From JALYXV01 sp963733505 (GTDB taxonomy: Bacteria; Actinomycetota; Acidimicrobiia; Acidimicrobiales; Palsa-688), in assembly GCA_963733505.1 (NCBI GenBank), contig CAVTDW010000005.1, forward strand, positions 558,001 through 622,000: a stretch of DNA of 64,000 nt. Direction: 5' to 3'. This document shows positions 1 to 11,000 of this stretch, one piece after another. Position 1 is the first letter of the stretch, and the number at the start of each line of letters is the position of its first letter. The notes under the pieces are model-generated. The model was given only the letters and a program-made list of their open reading frames with translations, made no database searches and was not told the DNA's origin. The position numbers and the translations under genes were made by a program.

Positions 1-1
1 C

Positions 2-91
2 GGCCTCGATTTCCTGTCCGAGGCGCAGTTGGACCAGCTGACCTCCCTGATCCGGGCCGTTCGTGTCGGAAGCGGCGAGGTACCGGCGTAG
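2..91 (+). CDS. C-terminal fragment, possibly a MarR-family regulator
   Basis: Only the last 29 codons are in the window, ending in TAG at 89-91. The end reads LSEAQLDQLTSLIRAVR, which resembles the dimerisation helix that closes many MarR-type regulators (a pattern like LTxxExxxLxxLLRKL). The neighbour is a pirin gene, and MarR-type genes are often found near pirins. A short palindrome lies in the pirin/TauE intergenic region at 1230-1241 and could be its operator. The fragment is too short to prove the family. Confidence 0.4.
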   Translation, partial: GLDFLSEAQLDQLTSLIRAVRVGSGEVPA

Positions 92-228
92 GAGGTTGCG
101 GGCCCGGTGCGACCGACCGGCTGCCGGCAACCGTGGACGGTAGCTGTTGTTGGCGCCGGCCTTCGCCCGCTGGTCGCCCGCCGTCCGCCGCCGGCGCCGT
201 CGCCTCCGGCCTCGGCGGATCGCGGGCC

Positions 229-1194
229 CTAGTCGCCGATGTGGTTGGCGGGGATGGTGCCCATGCGGCCGGCCCGGAAGTCCTCGAACGCACGGGCCAA
301 CTCGTTCTGGGTGTTCATGACGAACGGCCCGTACCAGGCCACGGTCTCGCCGATCGGCCGGCCACCGAGGAGCAGCACCTCGAATGCGGGCGAACGGCTC
401 TCCTGCGTCGGGGCGCCGGTGAGGACCAGAACATCGCCCCGGTCGAACACTGCCAGCTGGCCGGAGCCGACGGGTCGGTGCTCGGGACCGGCGTTGCCAG
501 AGCCACTCAGCACATAGGCGAGGGCGTTGAAGTCGGGCCGCCAGGGCAGGCGCAGCTCTGCTCCCGGCTGGATCGTGGCATGCACCATGGTGATCGGCGT
601 GTGGGTGACGCCGGGCCCCTCGAAGTCGCCGAGCGTCCCTGCGATGACTCGAACCAGTGCGCCCCCGTCAGGCGATGCCAGCAGCGTGACGCGCTCGGCG
701 CCGATGTCCTGATAGCGGGCGTCGACCATCTTGTCGACCGCCGGCAGGTTCACCCACAGCTGGATCCCGTGGAACAGCCCGCCGCTCACGACGAGTGATT
801 CCGGTGGCCGTTCGATATGCAGGATGCCCTTTCCTGCGGTCATCCACTGCGTGGCGCCGTTGGTGATCAGCCCGCCGCCGCCGGTCGAATCCTGGTGCTG
901 GAACGTGCCGTCGATCATGTATGTCACGGTTTCGAACCCTCGGTGCGGGTGCCACGACGTGCCCTTGGGCTCGCCCGGCCCGTACTCGACTTCGCCCATC
1001 TGGTCCATGTGGATGAACGGGTCGAGCAATCGCTGATCGACACCCGCGAACGCCCGGTGCACCGGGAAGCCTTCGCCTTCAAAGCCGCGGGGGGCGGTCG
1101 TGACGCTGCGAACGGCGCGCTCGACGGCGCCTTCACCGGACGGTCCAGCGATCCTCGGGAGACTCAGGGTGTCCTCGACGGTTACTGCGGGCAT
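229..1194 (-). CDS. Pirin family protein
   Basis: A 321-residue cupin-type protein with the pirin signature: HPHRGFETVTYMIDG at about residues 82-96 supplies two of the usual metal-binding histidines, and GILHIERP at about 123-130 supplies the third histidine and the glutamate. In the latter the common GxxHSE is changed to HIE. Pirins bind Fe and act as quercetinase-like oxygenases or redox-sensing partners; which role applies here cannot be read from sequence. The ATG at 1194 is preceded by a strong AGGAGG seven bases upstream. The gene is divergent from a TauE exporter across a 112 bp spacer. Confidence 0.9.
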   Translation of the reverse strand: MPAVTVEDTLSLPRIAGPSGEGAVERAVRSVTTAPRGFEGEGFPVHRAFAGVDQRLLDPFIHMDQMGEVEYGPGEPKGTSWHPHRGFETVTYMIDGTFQHQDSTGGGGLITNGATQWMTAGKGILHIERPPESLVVSGGLFHGIQLWVNLPAVDKMVDARYQDIGAERVTLLASPDGGALVRVIAGTLGDFEGPGVTHTPITMVHATIQPGAELRLPWRPDFNALAYVLSGSGNAGPEHRPVGSGQLAVFDRGDVLVLTGAPTQESRSPAFEVLLLGGRPIGETVAWYGPFVMNTQNELARAFEDFRAGRMGTIPANHIGD

Positions 1195-1229
1195 GGCACT
1201 CCTCCTTCGTCACCACTCGATAACCCCAG

Positions 1230-1241
1230 TTGAAGGTTCAA
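1230..1241. promoter_or_regulatory. Palindrome in divergent pirin/TauE spacer
   Basis: TTGAA-GG-TTCAA is a perfect 5+5 inverted repeat in the only AT-richer part of the divergent spacer. TTGAAG could also serve as a -35 element for the rightward gene, with TAACTA at 1255-1260 as a weak -10. A MarR-type operator would look like this. There is no direct evidence for which protein binds. Confidence 0.35.
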
Positions 1242-1306
1242 ATATTCCGCACGCTAACTAACTTCGGTTCGATGTCTCGGCCCGTCGGCCATTTCAATGG
1301 ACGAGT

Positions 1307-2062
1307 ATGGACTGGGTCGCGATCGCAGCCATCGGGGCGGCAGTGGGGTTTCTGGCGGGAATGTTCGGCAAGGGCGGCTCCGCGATCGCCACGCCGTTGT
1401 TGCACGCCGTCGGAGTCCCCGCCATCGTGTCGGTGGCGGCGCCGCTCCCGGCGACCATCCCGTCCACCCTTGTGGCCTTCTCGGCCTACTGGCGCCGTGA
1501 TCTCGTCGATCGACAGGTTCTTCGTTGGAGCATCGGCATCGGCGTGCCCGCCACGGTCGTCGGTGCGCTGGCCACGCTTTGGATCGGGGGCGGGGCGCTG
1601 GTCACGGTGACCGATGTCGTGGTGGCCGGGCTTGGGTTGCGGATCTTGCTGGGGCCCGACGCTGCCGATGACGCCATCGGCGACGCAGAACGCAACAGCC
1701 GGGGTTTCCGCATCCGGCTGGGGCTGGTGTCGGCCGTGGTCGGTCTGGCCGCCGGATTGCTGGCCAACAGCGGCGGATTCCTGCTGGCGCCGCTGTACAT
1801 CGCGGTGTTGCGAATGCCGCTCAAGCCGGCATTCGCGTGCTCTTTGGCCGTCGCAGCCGCCCTGGCGGTGCCAGGCACCATCGTCCACGCCGCCCTCGGG
1901 CACATCGATTGGGCGGTCGTGGCGGTGTTCGGGCTCACCAGTGTGCCCTTTTCCTACTGGGGCGCTCGGGTGGCGGTGCGCTCCAACGCCCGATGGCTGG
2001 GGCGGGCCTACGGCGTGGCGCTCGTCGTTCTCGGCGTGGGGTTCCTCGTCTTCGGCCGGTAG
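1307..2062 (+). CDS. TauE/SafE-family membrane exporter
   Basis: A 251-residue integral membrane protein with about eight hydrophobic segments arranged as two similar halves, as in the TauE/SafE (DUF81) family of sulfite or organosulfonate exporters. The first helix carries the glycine-rich GxxxGFLAGMFGKGGS type motif common in the family, and the second half repeats it as AAGLLANSGGFLLAPL. ATG at 1307 was chosen because the membrane domain begins directly after it; no strong ribosome binding site is seen. A second family member lies at 33961. Substrate cannot be predicted. Confidence 0.85.
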   Translation: MDWVAIAAIGAAVGFLAGMFGKGGSAIATPLLHAVGVPAIVSVAAPLPATIPSTLVAFSAYWRRDLVDRQVLRWSIGIGVPATVVGALATLWIGGGALVTVTDVVVAGLGLRILLGPDAADDAIGDAERNSRGFRIRLGLVSAVVGLAAGLLANSGGFLLAPLYIAVLRMPLKPAFACSLAVAAALAVPGTIVHAALGHIDWAVVAVFGLTSVPFSYWGARVAVRSNARWLGRAYGVALVVLGVGFLVFGR

Positions 2063-2196
2063 AGACTCAGCGTCGGCGGGTCCGACCTCGGGCGCGGCGG
2101 AGCTTGATCGGTCTCGCCCGGGTAAATCCATTCGGACAGGTGTGCTTGCGCCGGCCGACCCCGTCGGGGAGGCTGAGCCCGTGCAAGGGGAGCCGC

Positions 2197-3321
2197 GTGG
2201 CGATTGAGATCCGACCGGTGACGGGGCGCCGGGGCCGGTCGCACTTCGTGGACGTCGCGTTCCGGCTGTTCGGGGATGATCCGGCGTGGGTGCCCCCGCT
2301 GCGAATGTCGGTGCTCGACCGTATTTCGCCCAAGAATCCGGCCAACGAACATCAGGTAACCAGGCTGTGGATTGCCTACCGCGAGGGCGAGCCGGTAGGG
2401 CGCATCGGCGCCTGCGTCGACAGCTTCTTCAACGAGTACCAGGGCGTCCAGTGGGGATGGGTCGGGTTCTTCGAGTCGGCCGACGACGCGGAGGCGGTGG
2501 CGGCGCTGTTCGACGTGGCCTGGCGTTGGCTCAAGCTGCAAGGCGCGACCACGGCGGTCGGCCCGGCGTCGTTCACGACCAACGACGACATCGGCTTGCT
2601 GGTCGAAGGGTTCGAGGACCCGCCCTACTTCCTTTGCGTCCACAACCCGCCGTACTACGAGCAACACTGGGTCGCCAACGGCTGGGAACAGGCGATGGAC
2701 CTCTGGGCGTGGAAACTGGTCCGCGGCGACATCGGGCTGGACGAGCGCCAGCGCAAGACGCTGGCGAGACTCCGAGAGCGGGCCAAGGTCACCATCCGGC
2801 CCATGCGGATGAAGGACTTCGATGCCGAGGTCGGTCGCTTGTTCGAGGTGTACAACGCCGCCTGGAGCAAGAACTGGGGCTTCGCCCCCATGCCCGAGGC
2901 CGAGATCAAGCACCTGGCAAAGTCGATGAAGCAACTGATCGACCCCGACCTGACGTTGGTGGTCGAGAAGGCCGATGGCGAGCCGGTGGGGGTGGCCATC
3001 ATCCTCCCCGACGTCAACCAGGTCATGCCCAAGCTGCGCTCCGGCCGGCTGCTTCCCTTCGGCTGGTACCACCTCCTCCGGGGCGTGCCCAAGGTGACGA
3101 GGGTCCGCTACTTCGCACTCGGCATCAAGCCCCAGCACCAGAACCTGGCCCTGGGCCCGATCATCTATCAGGAGGGCCTGGACCGGCTCCTGGCTCGCAG
3201 CCACATCGTCGAGGCCGAGGCGTCGTGGATCCTGGCGTCCAACGACCGCATGAACAAGGCGATCGAAACCCTCGGGGGCACCCGCTCGCGGGTCTGGCGG
3301 CTCTACCAGCGGGCGCTCTAG
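2197..3321 (+). CDS. GNAT-like acyltransferase family protein
   Basis: A 374-residue soluble protein of the two-lobed GNAT-like family of about 370 residues that starts IEIRPVxGRRxxxxFxDVAFRLFxDDPxWVPPLR. The hallmarks visible are FFNEYQG near residue 78, GPASFTTNDDIGLLVEGF near 125-142 and NPPYYEQ near 152. The reaction is unknown. The open frame extends far upstream, but GTG at 2197 is preferred because AAGGGGAG sits five bases before it and the family begins here. Its TAG overlaps the stop of the convergent CPBP gene. Confidence 0.75.
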   Translation: MAIEIRPVTGRRGRSHFVDVAFRLFGDDPAWVPPLRMSVLDRISPKNPANEHQVTRLWIAYREGEPVGRIGACVDSFFNEYQGVQWGWVGFFESADDAEAVAALFDVAWRWLKLQGATTAVGPASFTTNDDIGLLVEGFEDPPYFLCVHNPPYYEQHWVANGWEQAMDLWAWKLVRGDIGLDERQRKTLARLRERAKVTIRPMRMKDFDAEVGRLFEVYNAAWSKNWGFAPMPEAEIKHLAKSMKQLIDPDLTLVVEKADGEPVGVAIILPDVNQVMPKLRSGRLLPFGWYHLLRGVPKVTRVRYFALGIKPQHQNLALGPIIYQEGLDRLLARSHIVEAEASWILASNDRMNKAIETLGGTRSRVWRLYQRAL

Positions 3322-4070
3322 CGCAACCGGTGCGGATCGGCCGGTTCCGGGGGCCCGGCCGCGGGGATCGGTTGCCGAAGGTCCGGTAGGGCCAGGATCC
3401 GCAAGTCGAGCAGGGCGTGGATCACCATGGCCGGAAGCAGGCTTCCCGTCGACAGCACCAACCAGGCCAAGTACGCCCCGACCAGCCCGGTCAGAACGAC
3501 CCCCCGAGGGCCCTGGTACAGGTGGACCAGCCCGAACGCGGTCGAGGTGATCACGATCAGCCACAGGCGCCCGGCGCCGGGCCACAGCCACCGGACGTAG
3601 GCGATGGCGAAACCTCGCAGGAGTAGCTCCTCGCAGATCCCCGCGGTCACGGCGAGCAATGCGAATACCTCCCGCTCGCGCCGGTCCCTCGGCAGCAATG
3701 CTTCGAACCCCCGGGCCTGGCGCCGCAGGCCCTCACGGATCCCTCGTCCCCCAAAGCGGAACACGAGGGCGCTGACACCGAGGAACGCCGCCACCTCGGC
3801 GACCAGTGCGGCACTGGTCCCTGGGTGAGGTCCGGCGTGCAACCCGATGGAGGACGGCCCGCGTCGCGCCAGGAGTCCGATCAGCGCCACGACCCCGACC
3901 GTGGCCCACTCGCCGATGATGCCCCGCCGGTAGTGGCGCATTCGAGCCCGAGGATCGGCGGCCACGGTGGCGATGAGCCGCCGGTAGCGACGCCGTCCCG
4001 CCCACGGCTGCACGACGACCAGCGCAGCCGCCAAGGCGGTGGCGAGGACGGCTGCGATGGCTTCGGTCAC
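3318..4070 (-). CDS. CPBP family intramembrane metalloprotease
   Basis: About 250 residues with several membrane segments and the full CPBP (Abi) motif set: EELLLRG (EExxxR), FGLVHLYQG (FxxxH) and HALLD (HxxxD), which together form the intramembrane zinc site of Rce1-like proteases. The frame is open further upstream to 4130, but that would run into the divergent nitrobindin gene, so GTG at 4070 is chosen. In bacteria such proteins are linked to peptide maturation or immunity; no bacteriocin genes are nearby. Confidence 0.8.
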   Translation of the reverse strand: MTEAIAAVLATALAAALVVVQPWAGRRRYRRLIATVAADPRARMRHYRRGIIGEWATVGVVALIGLLARRGPSSIGLHAGPHPGTSAALVAEVAAFLGVSALVFRFGGRGIREGLRRQARGFEALLPRDRREREVFALLAVTAGICEELLLRGFAIAYVRWLWPGAGRLWLIVITSTAFGLVHLYQGPRGVVLTGLVGAYLAWLVLSTGSLLPAMVIHALLDLRILALPDLRQPIPAAGPPEPADPHRLR

Positions 4071-4114
4071 TGGACGCAGGGTACGGCGCCCGAGGGTGGC
4101 CTTACAGTGGTGCC

Positions 4115-4603
4115 ATGTCCACCGGAGCACCGTCGGTCGCGCTGCATCCCGATGTCACGGTGCTCGAGTTTCTCCTCGGGACCTGGGTTGGCGAGGGGCA
4201 GGGCCACTACCCGACGATCAACGCCTTCGGATACGGCGAGGAGGTCCGGTTCTGGCACGTCGGCAAGCCGTTCCTCGCCTACAGCCAGCGTACCTGGGCG
4301 CTGGAAGACGGCAAACCCCTGCATGGCGAGGCCGGCTATTGGCGTCCCAAGCCCGATGGCATCGTGGAACTGGTCGTCGCCATGCCGACGGGGCATGTGG
4401 AGATCGAGGAGGGCACCCTCGACGGCACGACGCTGTCGCTCTCCAGCCGGCTGGTCGGGGCAACCTCCACGGCCAAGGCGGTGACCGCGATCACCCGGCG
4501 GGTGCAGGTCGACGACGGCGTGTTGCGCTACGTGATGTCGATGGCCGCCGTGGGCGCTCCGCTCCAGGAGCATCTGAGCGGCGAGCTTCGCCGGGTTACC
4601 TAG
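4115..4603 (+). CDS. Nitrobindin-like haem-binding beta-barrel (FABP/THAP4 family)
   Basis: A 162-residue beta-barrel with the family signature LLGTWVGEGQGHYPTI near residues 20-35 and the C-terminal LQEHLSGELRR, whose histidine is the usual axial haem ligand. Nitrobindins bind ferric haem and convert peroxynitrite to nitrate. The length matches actinobacterial members. The gene stands alone between a divergent protease and a convergent SDR gene. Start ATG at 4115. Confidence 0.85.
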   Translation: MSTGAPSVALHPDVTVLEFLLGTWVGEGQGHYPTINAFGYGEEVRFWHVGKPFLAYSQRTWALEDGKPLHGEAGYWRPKPDGIVELVVAMPTGHVEIEEGTLDGTTLSLSSRLVGATSTAKAVTAITRRVQVDDGVLRYVMSMAAVGAPLQEHLSGELRRVT

Positions 4604-4672
4604 CCCGCCCGGCGCCACCGCCGACCCACCCCGAGCCATCCCCGAGCCTCGGGCGACTCGTCAGTCGACGAA

Positions 4673-5575
4673 CTACGCCGCCTTCTCCAGGAGCTGGCGC
4701 AGGGCCGGCTCGAGTTCGGAGAATGCGAACGTATAACCGGTGTCCAACAGCCTCTTCGGCATGACCCGTTGGCCCGCGAGGAGCATCTCGGTGACCAGTT
4801 CGTGGCCGAGCACCGCCGAGAGCCCGAACTTCGGGGCCGCCACCAAGGTGGGCCGGCCGAGCACCGCACCCAGGGTCTTGGTGAACTGGGCATTGGTCAC
4901 CGGATTCGGTGCCGTGAGGTTCAGCGCCCCGACGAGCGATTCGGTCTGGAGGGCATGGATGATCCCGCCCACCTCGTCCTGTAGCGAGATCCAACTCTGG
5001 TACTGCTCGCCGCTACCGAGGCGTCCTCCCATGCCGACCCGAAACAGGGGCAGCTGCTTTTTCAACGCCCCCCCGTCGGCGCTCAGCACGATCCCGGTAC
5101 GGATGTGCACCACCCGGATACCGGCGGCCTCGGCCGGCGCCGTGGCTTCCTCCCAGCGCTGACACACTTCGCTCAGGAAACCCCCGCCGGCGGGACTGCG
5201 CTCGTCGACGACGTCGTCACCGCGGTCGCCGTAGTATCCGATCGCCGAGCCGCTGATCAGCACTGACGGGCGTGGCTCGGCCTCGGCCAGTCGCCGTGAC
5301 AACAAGTCGGTCGACGCCACCCGGCTTTCGAGGATGCGCCGCTTCTGGTCGGCGGTCCACCGCTTGTCGGCGATCGGCTGGCCGGCAAGGTGGACGGCGG
5401 CGTCGACACCTGCCAGGGCCGCGACGTCGAGCTGGCCCGCCTGCGGGTCCCACGCGATGTCGCCCGGTCCCGCCGACGCCCGCACCAAGGCGACGACCTC
5501 GTGGCCCTGACGCGCCAGTTCGGCCACGAGGGCCGCGCCGATCAGGCCGTGACTTCCGGTGACGGCGATTCGCAT
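4673..5575 (-). CDS. TIGR01777-family NAD(P)-dependent epimerase-like protein
   Basis: A 300-residue extended SDR with the N-terminal Rossmann motif GSHGLIGAAL (GxxGxxG), the family-typical HLAGQPIADKRW near residue 67, SGSAIGYYGDRGD near 108 and SEVCQRWEEA near 136. C-terminal part includes NLTAPNPVTNAQF and the DUF1731-like LLDTGYTFAFSELEPAL end. It belongs to the YfcH/TIGR01777 epimerase family, whose substrate is not known. The YxxxK catalytic pair is replaced in this family. Confidence 0.88.
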   Translation of the reverse strand: MRIAVTGSHGLIGAALVAELARQGHEVVALVRASAGPGDIAWDPQAGQLDVAALAGVDAAVHLAGQPIADKRWTADQKRRILESRVASTDLLSRRLAEAEPRPSVLISGSAIGYYGDRGDDVVDERSPAGGGFLSEVCQRWEEATAPAEAAGIRVVHIRTGIVLSADGGALKKQLPLFRVGMGGRLGSGEQYQSWISLQDEVGGIIHALQTESLVGALNLTAPNPVTNAQFTKTLGAVLGRPTLVAAPKFGLSAVLGHELVTEMLLAGQRVMPKRLLDTGYTFAFSELEPALRQLLEKAA

Positions 5576-5627
5576 GGGCTCAGTCTTACGTGGACCAACG
5601 GCCTACGGGCCCCAAACCGGAGGCGGA

Positions 5628-5846
5628 TCAGGACTTCTCGGCGGCCTCGCCGTAGGGCTGGCCAGCCTCGTCGTAGCAGTCGGCGTGGTAGTGCTCGACC
5701 CGTATCCAGTTGCCCTCTTGGTACACGTTGGCGATGACCTGGCGGAGCTGCATGCGGGCGGCGAACTTGATCGGTGCGCCGCAATGGGCGCAGTTCGCGG
5801 TGTTCCCGGGCTCTACCTGTCGAATCACCGCTCGGCTGATCATCAT
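5628..5846 (-). CDS. Small zinc-finger protein, PARP-finger-like spacing
   Basis: A 72-residue protein MMISRAVIRQVEPGNTANC continuing with CAHC, then 31 residues, then HADC: C-x2-C-x31-H-x2-C, close to the C-x2-C-x28-30-H-x2-C spacing of PARP-type zinc fingers, with aromatic and basic residues (NWIRVEHYH) in between. Similar short proteins of unknown role occur in actinobacteria. The start could also be ATG at 5867 (79 residues); 5846 is preferred because of a GCAGGGA stretch about eleven bases upstream. It is last in a leftward run after the membrane protein and EttA. Confidence 0.6.
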   Translation of the reverse strand: MMISRAVIRQVEPGNTANCAHCGAPIKFAARMQLRQVIANVYQEGNWIRVEHYHADCYDEAGQPYGEAAEKS

Positions 5847-5908
5847 GGCTCTGGACGTTCCCTGCATGGGCAGTGCGTCGGCGTGGAACGCGCCGGCCTG
5901 AAGCAAAA

Positions 5909-6334
5909 CTAGTGCGAGCCGTCCTTCACTGGACGCAGCGGAGCCAGGATCCGACCCAATCGCACCGCTTCGCCGACCAGCTGGCGGACGGCCGCCTCGT
6001 CGGCGCCGGCGGCGATCATCGCCTGCACCTGACCCTCCACCAGGTCCGCCAACGCATCGACGTCGACCTCCGCACCAGCAGACCCCGTCGCCCCGGCCGG
6101 CCCGGCCCCGCCCGGCCCCGCTCCGCCCGGCCCGGCCTGACCACCAAGGAGCCGGCGCTCGGCGTCGGCCGCCACCGCCTTGGCCACCATGGAGCACAGC
6201 ACCGCCACGGCGGTGACGAGGCCGAAGGTCACCGCGGCGCCGTTGTGGTTGAGGATGGACGTCACGATCATGCCTGCGATCCCGGCCACGCAGACCACCA
6301 GCGCCGCCGTCCTGACCACCCCGACGCTGATCAC
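5909..6334 (-). CDS. Small two-helix membrane protein with Gly/Pro/Ala linker
   Basis: A 141-residue protein with two membrane helices near residues 7-28 and 35-57, then a low-complexity linker GGQAGPGGAGPGGAGPAG and a short acidic helical tail. No family recognised. GTG at 6334 begins five bases after the ettA stop with GGGGGT upstream, so the two genes are probably co-transcribed. The linker is encoded by a degenerate GGCCCG repeat at about 6085-6140, one of many such tracts in this window. Confidence 0.55.
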   Translation of the reverse strand: MISVGVVRTAALVVCVAGIAGMIVTSILNHNGAAVTFGLVTAVAVLCSMVAKAVAADAERRLLGGQAGPGGAGPGGAGPAGATGSAGAEVDVDALADLVEGQVQAMIAAGADEAAVRQLVGEAVRLGRILAPLRPVKDGSH

Positions 6335-6338
6335 CGGC

Positions 6339-8018
<1,680 letters not shown>

Positions 8019-8076
8019 GTGGGGCACGGTACAAGGCCGGTGTGACTGCGAGGTCGCCCGGTACTCTGGAGGGGCG

Positions 8077-11000
8077 ATGTCGAGCGAATCCAACGCCGAC
8101 GACCGGCGGTGGCTAGGTCCCAACGCCTGGTTGGTCGACGAGATGTACGAGCAATACCGACAGGACCCGTCGTCGGTGAGCGAGAGTTGGCAGGAGTTCT
8201 TCGCCGACTACCACCACCGCGGCCTGGTCGCGACGAGGCCCGAACCGTCGGCCGCGCCCGACGGGCCGGTCGACCCGGCGCCGCGTCGCCGAGCCCGCGG
8301 CGGTAGCGGTTCCCGCCCTTGCGGCGCGCCCCGGCATCGACGGTGACAGCTCGGGCGGCTCGGGCGGTGCCGGCGCCGACGTCGGTGCGGGCGAGGAGGT
8401 CGTGGTGCTGCGGGGGGCTGCGGCTCGCATCGCGGCCAACATGGAGGCCAGCCTCGGCGTGCCCACCGCAACGAGCGTGCGGGTCGTCCCCGCGGGCCTC
8501 CTCGAGGTCAACCGCCGGATCCTGAACAACCAGCTGGCCCGGGTGGGCGCGGGCAAGGTGAGCGTCACCCACCTGATCGGCTTCGCCGTGGTCAAGGCAT
8601 TGCAGGCGGTACCCGCCCTGAACTCGTCGTTCGTCGCCGGGGAACGTCCTGGCGTGGTGCACCACGCCCATGTGGGCCTGGGCTTGGCGGTGGACCACAA
8701 GAAGGCCGACGGCACCCGGACCCTCCTCGTGCCGGTGATCAAGGGGGCCGACACCTTCGAGTTCCGGGCCTTCTGGGCGGCCTACGAGGAACTCATTCGC
8801 AAGATTCGCACCGCCAAGATCAGCCCCGACGACTTCGCCGGGGCGACGGTGACACTGACCAACCCGGGCACCGTCGGCACCGTCGGCAGCGTGCCGCGCT
8901 TGATGCCCGGCCAGGGGGTCATCGTGGCCGTCGGGAGCCTCGACTATCCGGCCGAGTGGCAGGCCGCCGACCCCCGCACGCTGGCTGCCATGGGGTTGTC
9001 GAAGGTCATGACCCTCACCTCGACCTACGACCACCGGATCATCCAAGGTGCGGAGTCGGGCACGTTCCTCGCCCGGGTCCATCAGCTGCTGATCGGAGAG
9101 CACGGCTTCTACGACGAGGTCTTCCGCTCGATGGGCATCCCGTATGAGCCGGTCCGCTGGCTCCGCGACATCAACGACCCCGCGGGAAGCGACGCCGCCC
9201 ACACGTCGCAGATCCAAAAGCAGGTGCACGTCCAGACGCTGATCAACATGTACCGGGTCCGGGGCCACCTCATCGCCCACCTCGATCCCCTCGACTGGCG
9301 AGAGCCCCACACCCACCCCGAGCTCAACACCACGACCTACGGGCTCACGCTGTGGGACCTGGAGCGGGAGTTCCTGACCGACGGACTGGCGGGCAAGGCC
9401 AGCATGAAGCTGGGCGACATCCTCGGCGTGCTGCGCGACGCGTACTGCCGCACCGTCGGCGTCGAGTACATGCACATCCAGGAACCGGACCAGAAGAAGT
9501 GGATCCAGGAGCACGTCGAGGGCGTTTCGATCCATCTGCGCCCCGAGGAGCACCGCCACATCCTCACCCGGCTCAATGCCGCCGAGGCGCTGGAACGCTT
9601 TCTCGACACCAAGTACATCGGTCAGAAGCGCTTCGGCTTGGAAGGGGCCGAGTCCGCCATCGCCTTGCTCGATGCGGTGCTCGACCAGGCGGGTGAGGCG
9701 GGGATACAGAGCGCGGTGCTCGGCATGGCCCATCGGGGCCGCCTGAACGTGCTCATCAACATCGTGGGCAAGAGCTACGGCGAGCTGTTCCAGGAGTTCG
9801 AGGGCAACCTCGACCCCGATACCACCCAGGGGTCGGGCGATGTCAAGTACCACAAGGGCTATCACGGCAAGTTCACCGGCTTGTCGGGCATCGAACTCGA
9901 CGTCCACCTCTCGTCGAACCCGTCGCATCTCGAGGCGGTCGATCCGGTCGTGGAGGGGATGACCCGCGCCTACCAGGACTTGAGTGAGACGGGCAGCGGG
10001 CGACCCGTCCTGGCGGTGCTGGTGCACGGTGACGCCGCGTTCGCCGGGCAGGGGGTCGTGGCCGAGACGCTCAACATGTCCGCCCTGCACGGCTACACCA
10101 CCGGGGGCACGGTGCACCTGGTCATCAACAACCAGCTGGGGTTCACGACCAACCCCGAGTCGGCGCGGTCATCGGTGTACGCAACCGACGTGGCCAAGAT
10201 GGTCCAGGCGCCCATCTTCCATGTCAATGGTGACGACCCCGAAGCGTGCGTGCGAGTGGGCCGACTGGCGTTCCAGTTCCGCCAGGCCTTCCACAAAGAC
10301 GTCGTCATCGACATGGTGTGCTACCGGCGGTTCGGGCACAACGAGCAGGACGACCCGAGCCTCACCCAGCCCCGGATGTACGACCTGATCAAGATTCACC
10401 GCAGCGTGCGCAAGATCTACACCGAGACCCTGGTGCGCCGGGGAGACATCACCATGGACGAGGCGGAGGCGGCGCTGAAGGACTTCAGCGCCCGCCTCCA
10501 GGCGGCGTTGGACGAGACGAGGGCGACCGCCCCGCCCCGACCGACCAGGCTTCCGGCGCGACTTCCGTCGGCACCCGTCCTGCCTCCGATCAACACGGGT
10601 GTCCCGATCGAGACCCTGGACCGCATCGCGTCGGTGTTGCACAACCCGCCCGAGGCGTTCACGGTGCATCCCAAGTTGATCCGGGTGTTCGACAACCGAG
10701 CCAAGTTGTGGGCCGGGGGAGAGGCGGACTGGGCGCTCGGTGAAGCCCTGGCGTACGGGACGCTGTTGCTGGAAGGACATGACGTCCGCCTCGCCGGCCA
10801 GGACACCCGGCGAGGCACCTTCGGCCACCGCAACGCGGCGTTGATCGACGTCCGGACGGGAGCGGAGTGGATCCCGCTGCAGCATTTGCAGCCGTCATAC
10901 GAAGCCGGAGCCGAAGTCGGAGCCGATGTCGGAGCCGGAGCCGGAGCCGACGGCAACCAGTCCCGCGTGCCCGGAGGGTCGAGGCCCACGCCGGGTCGGT

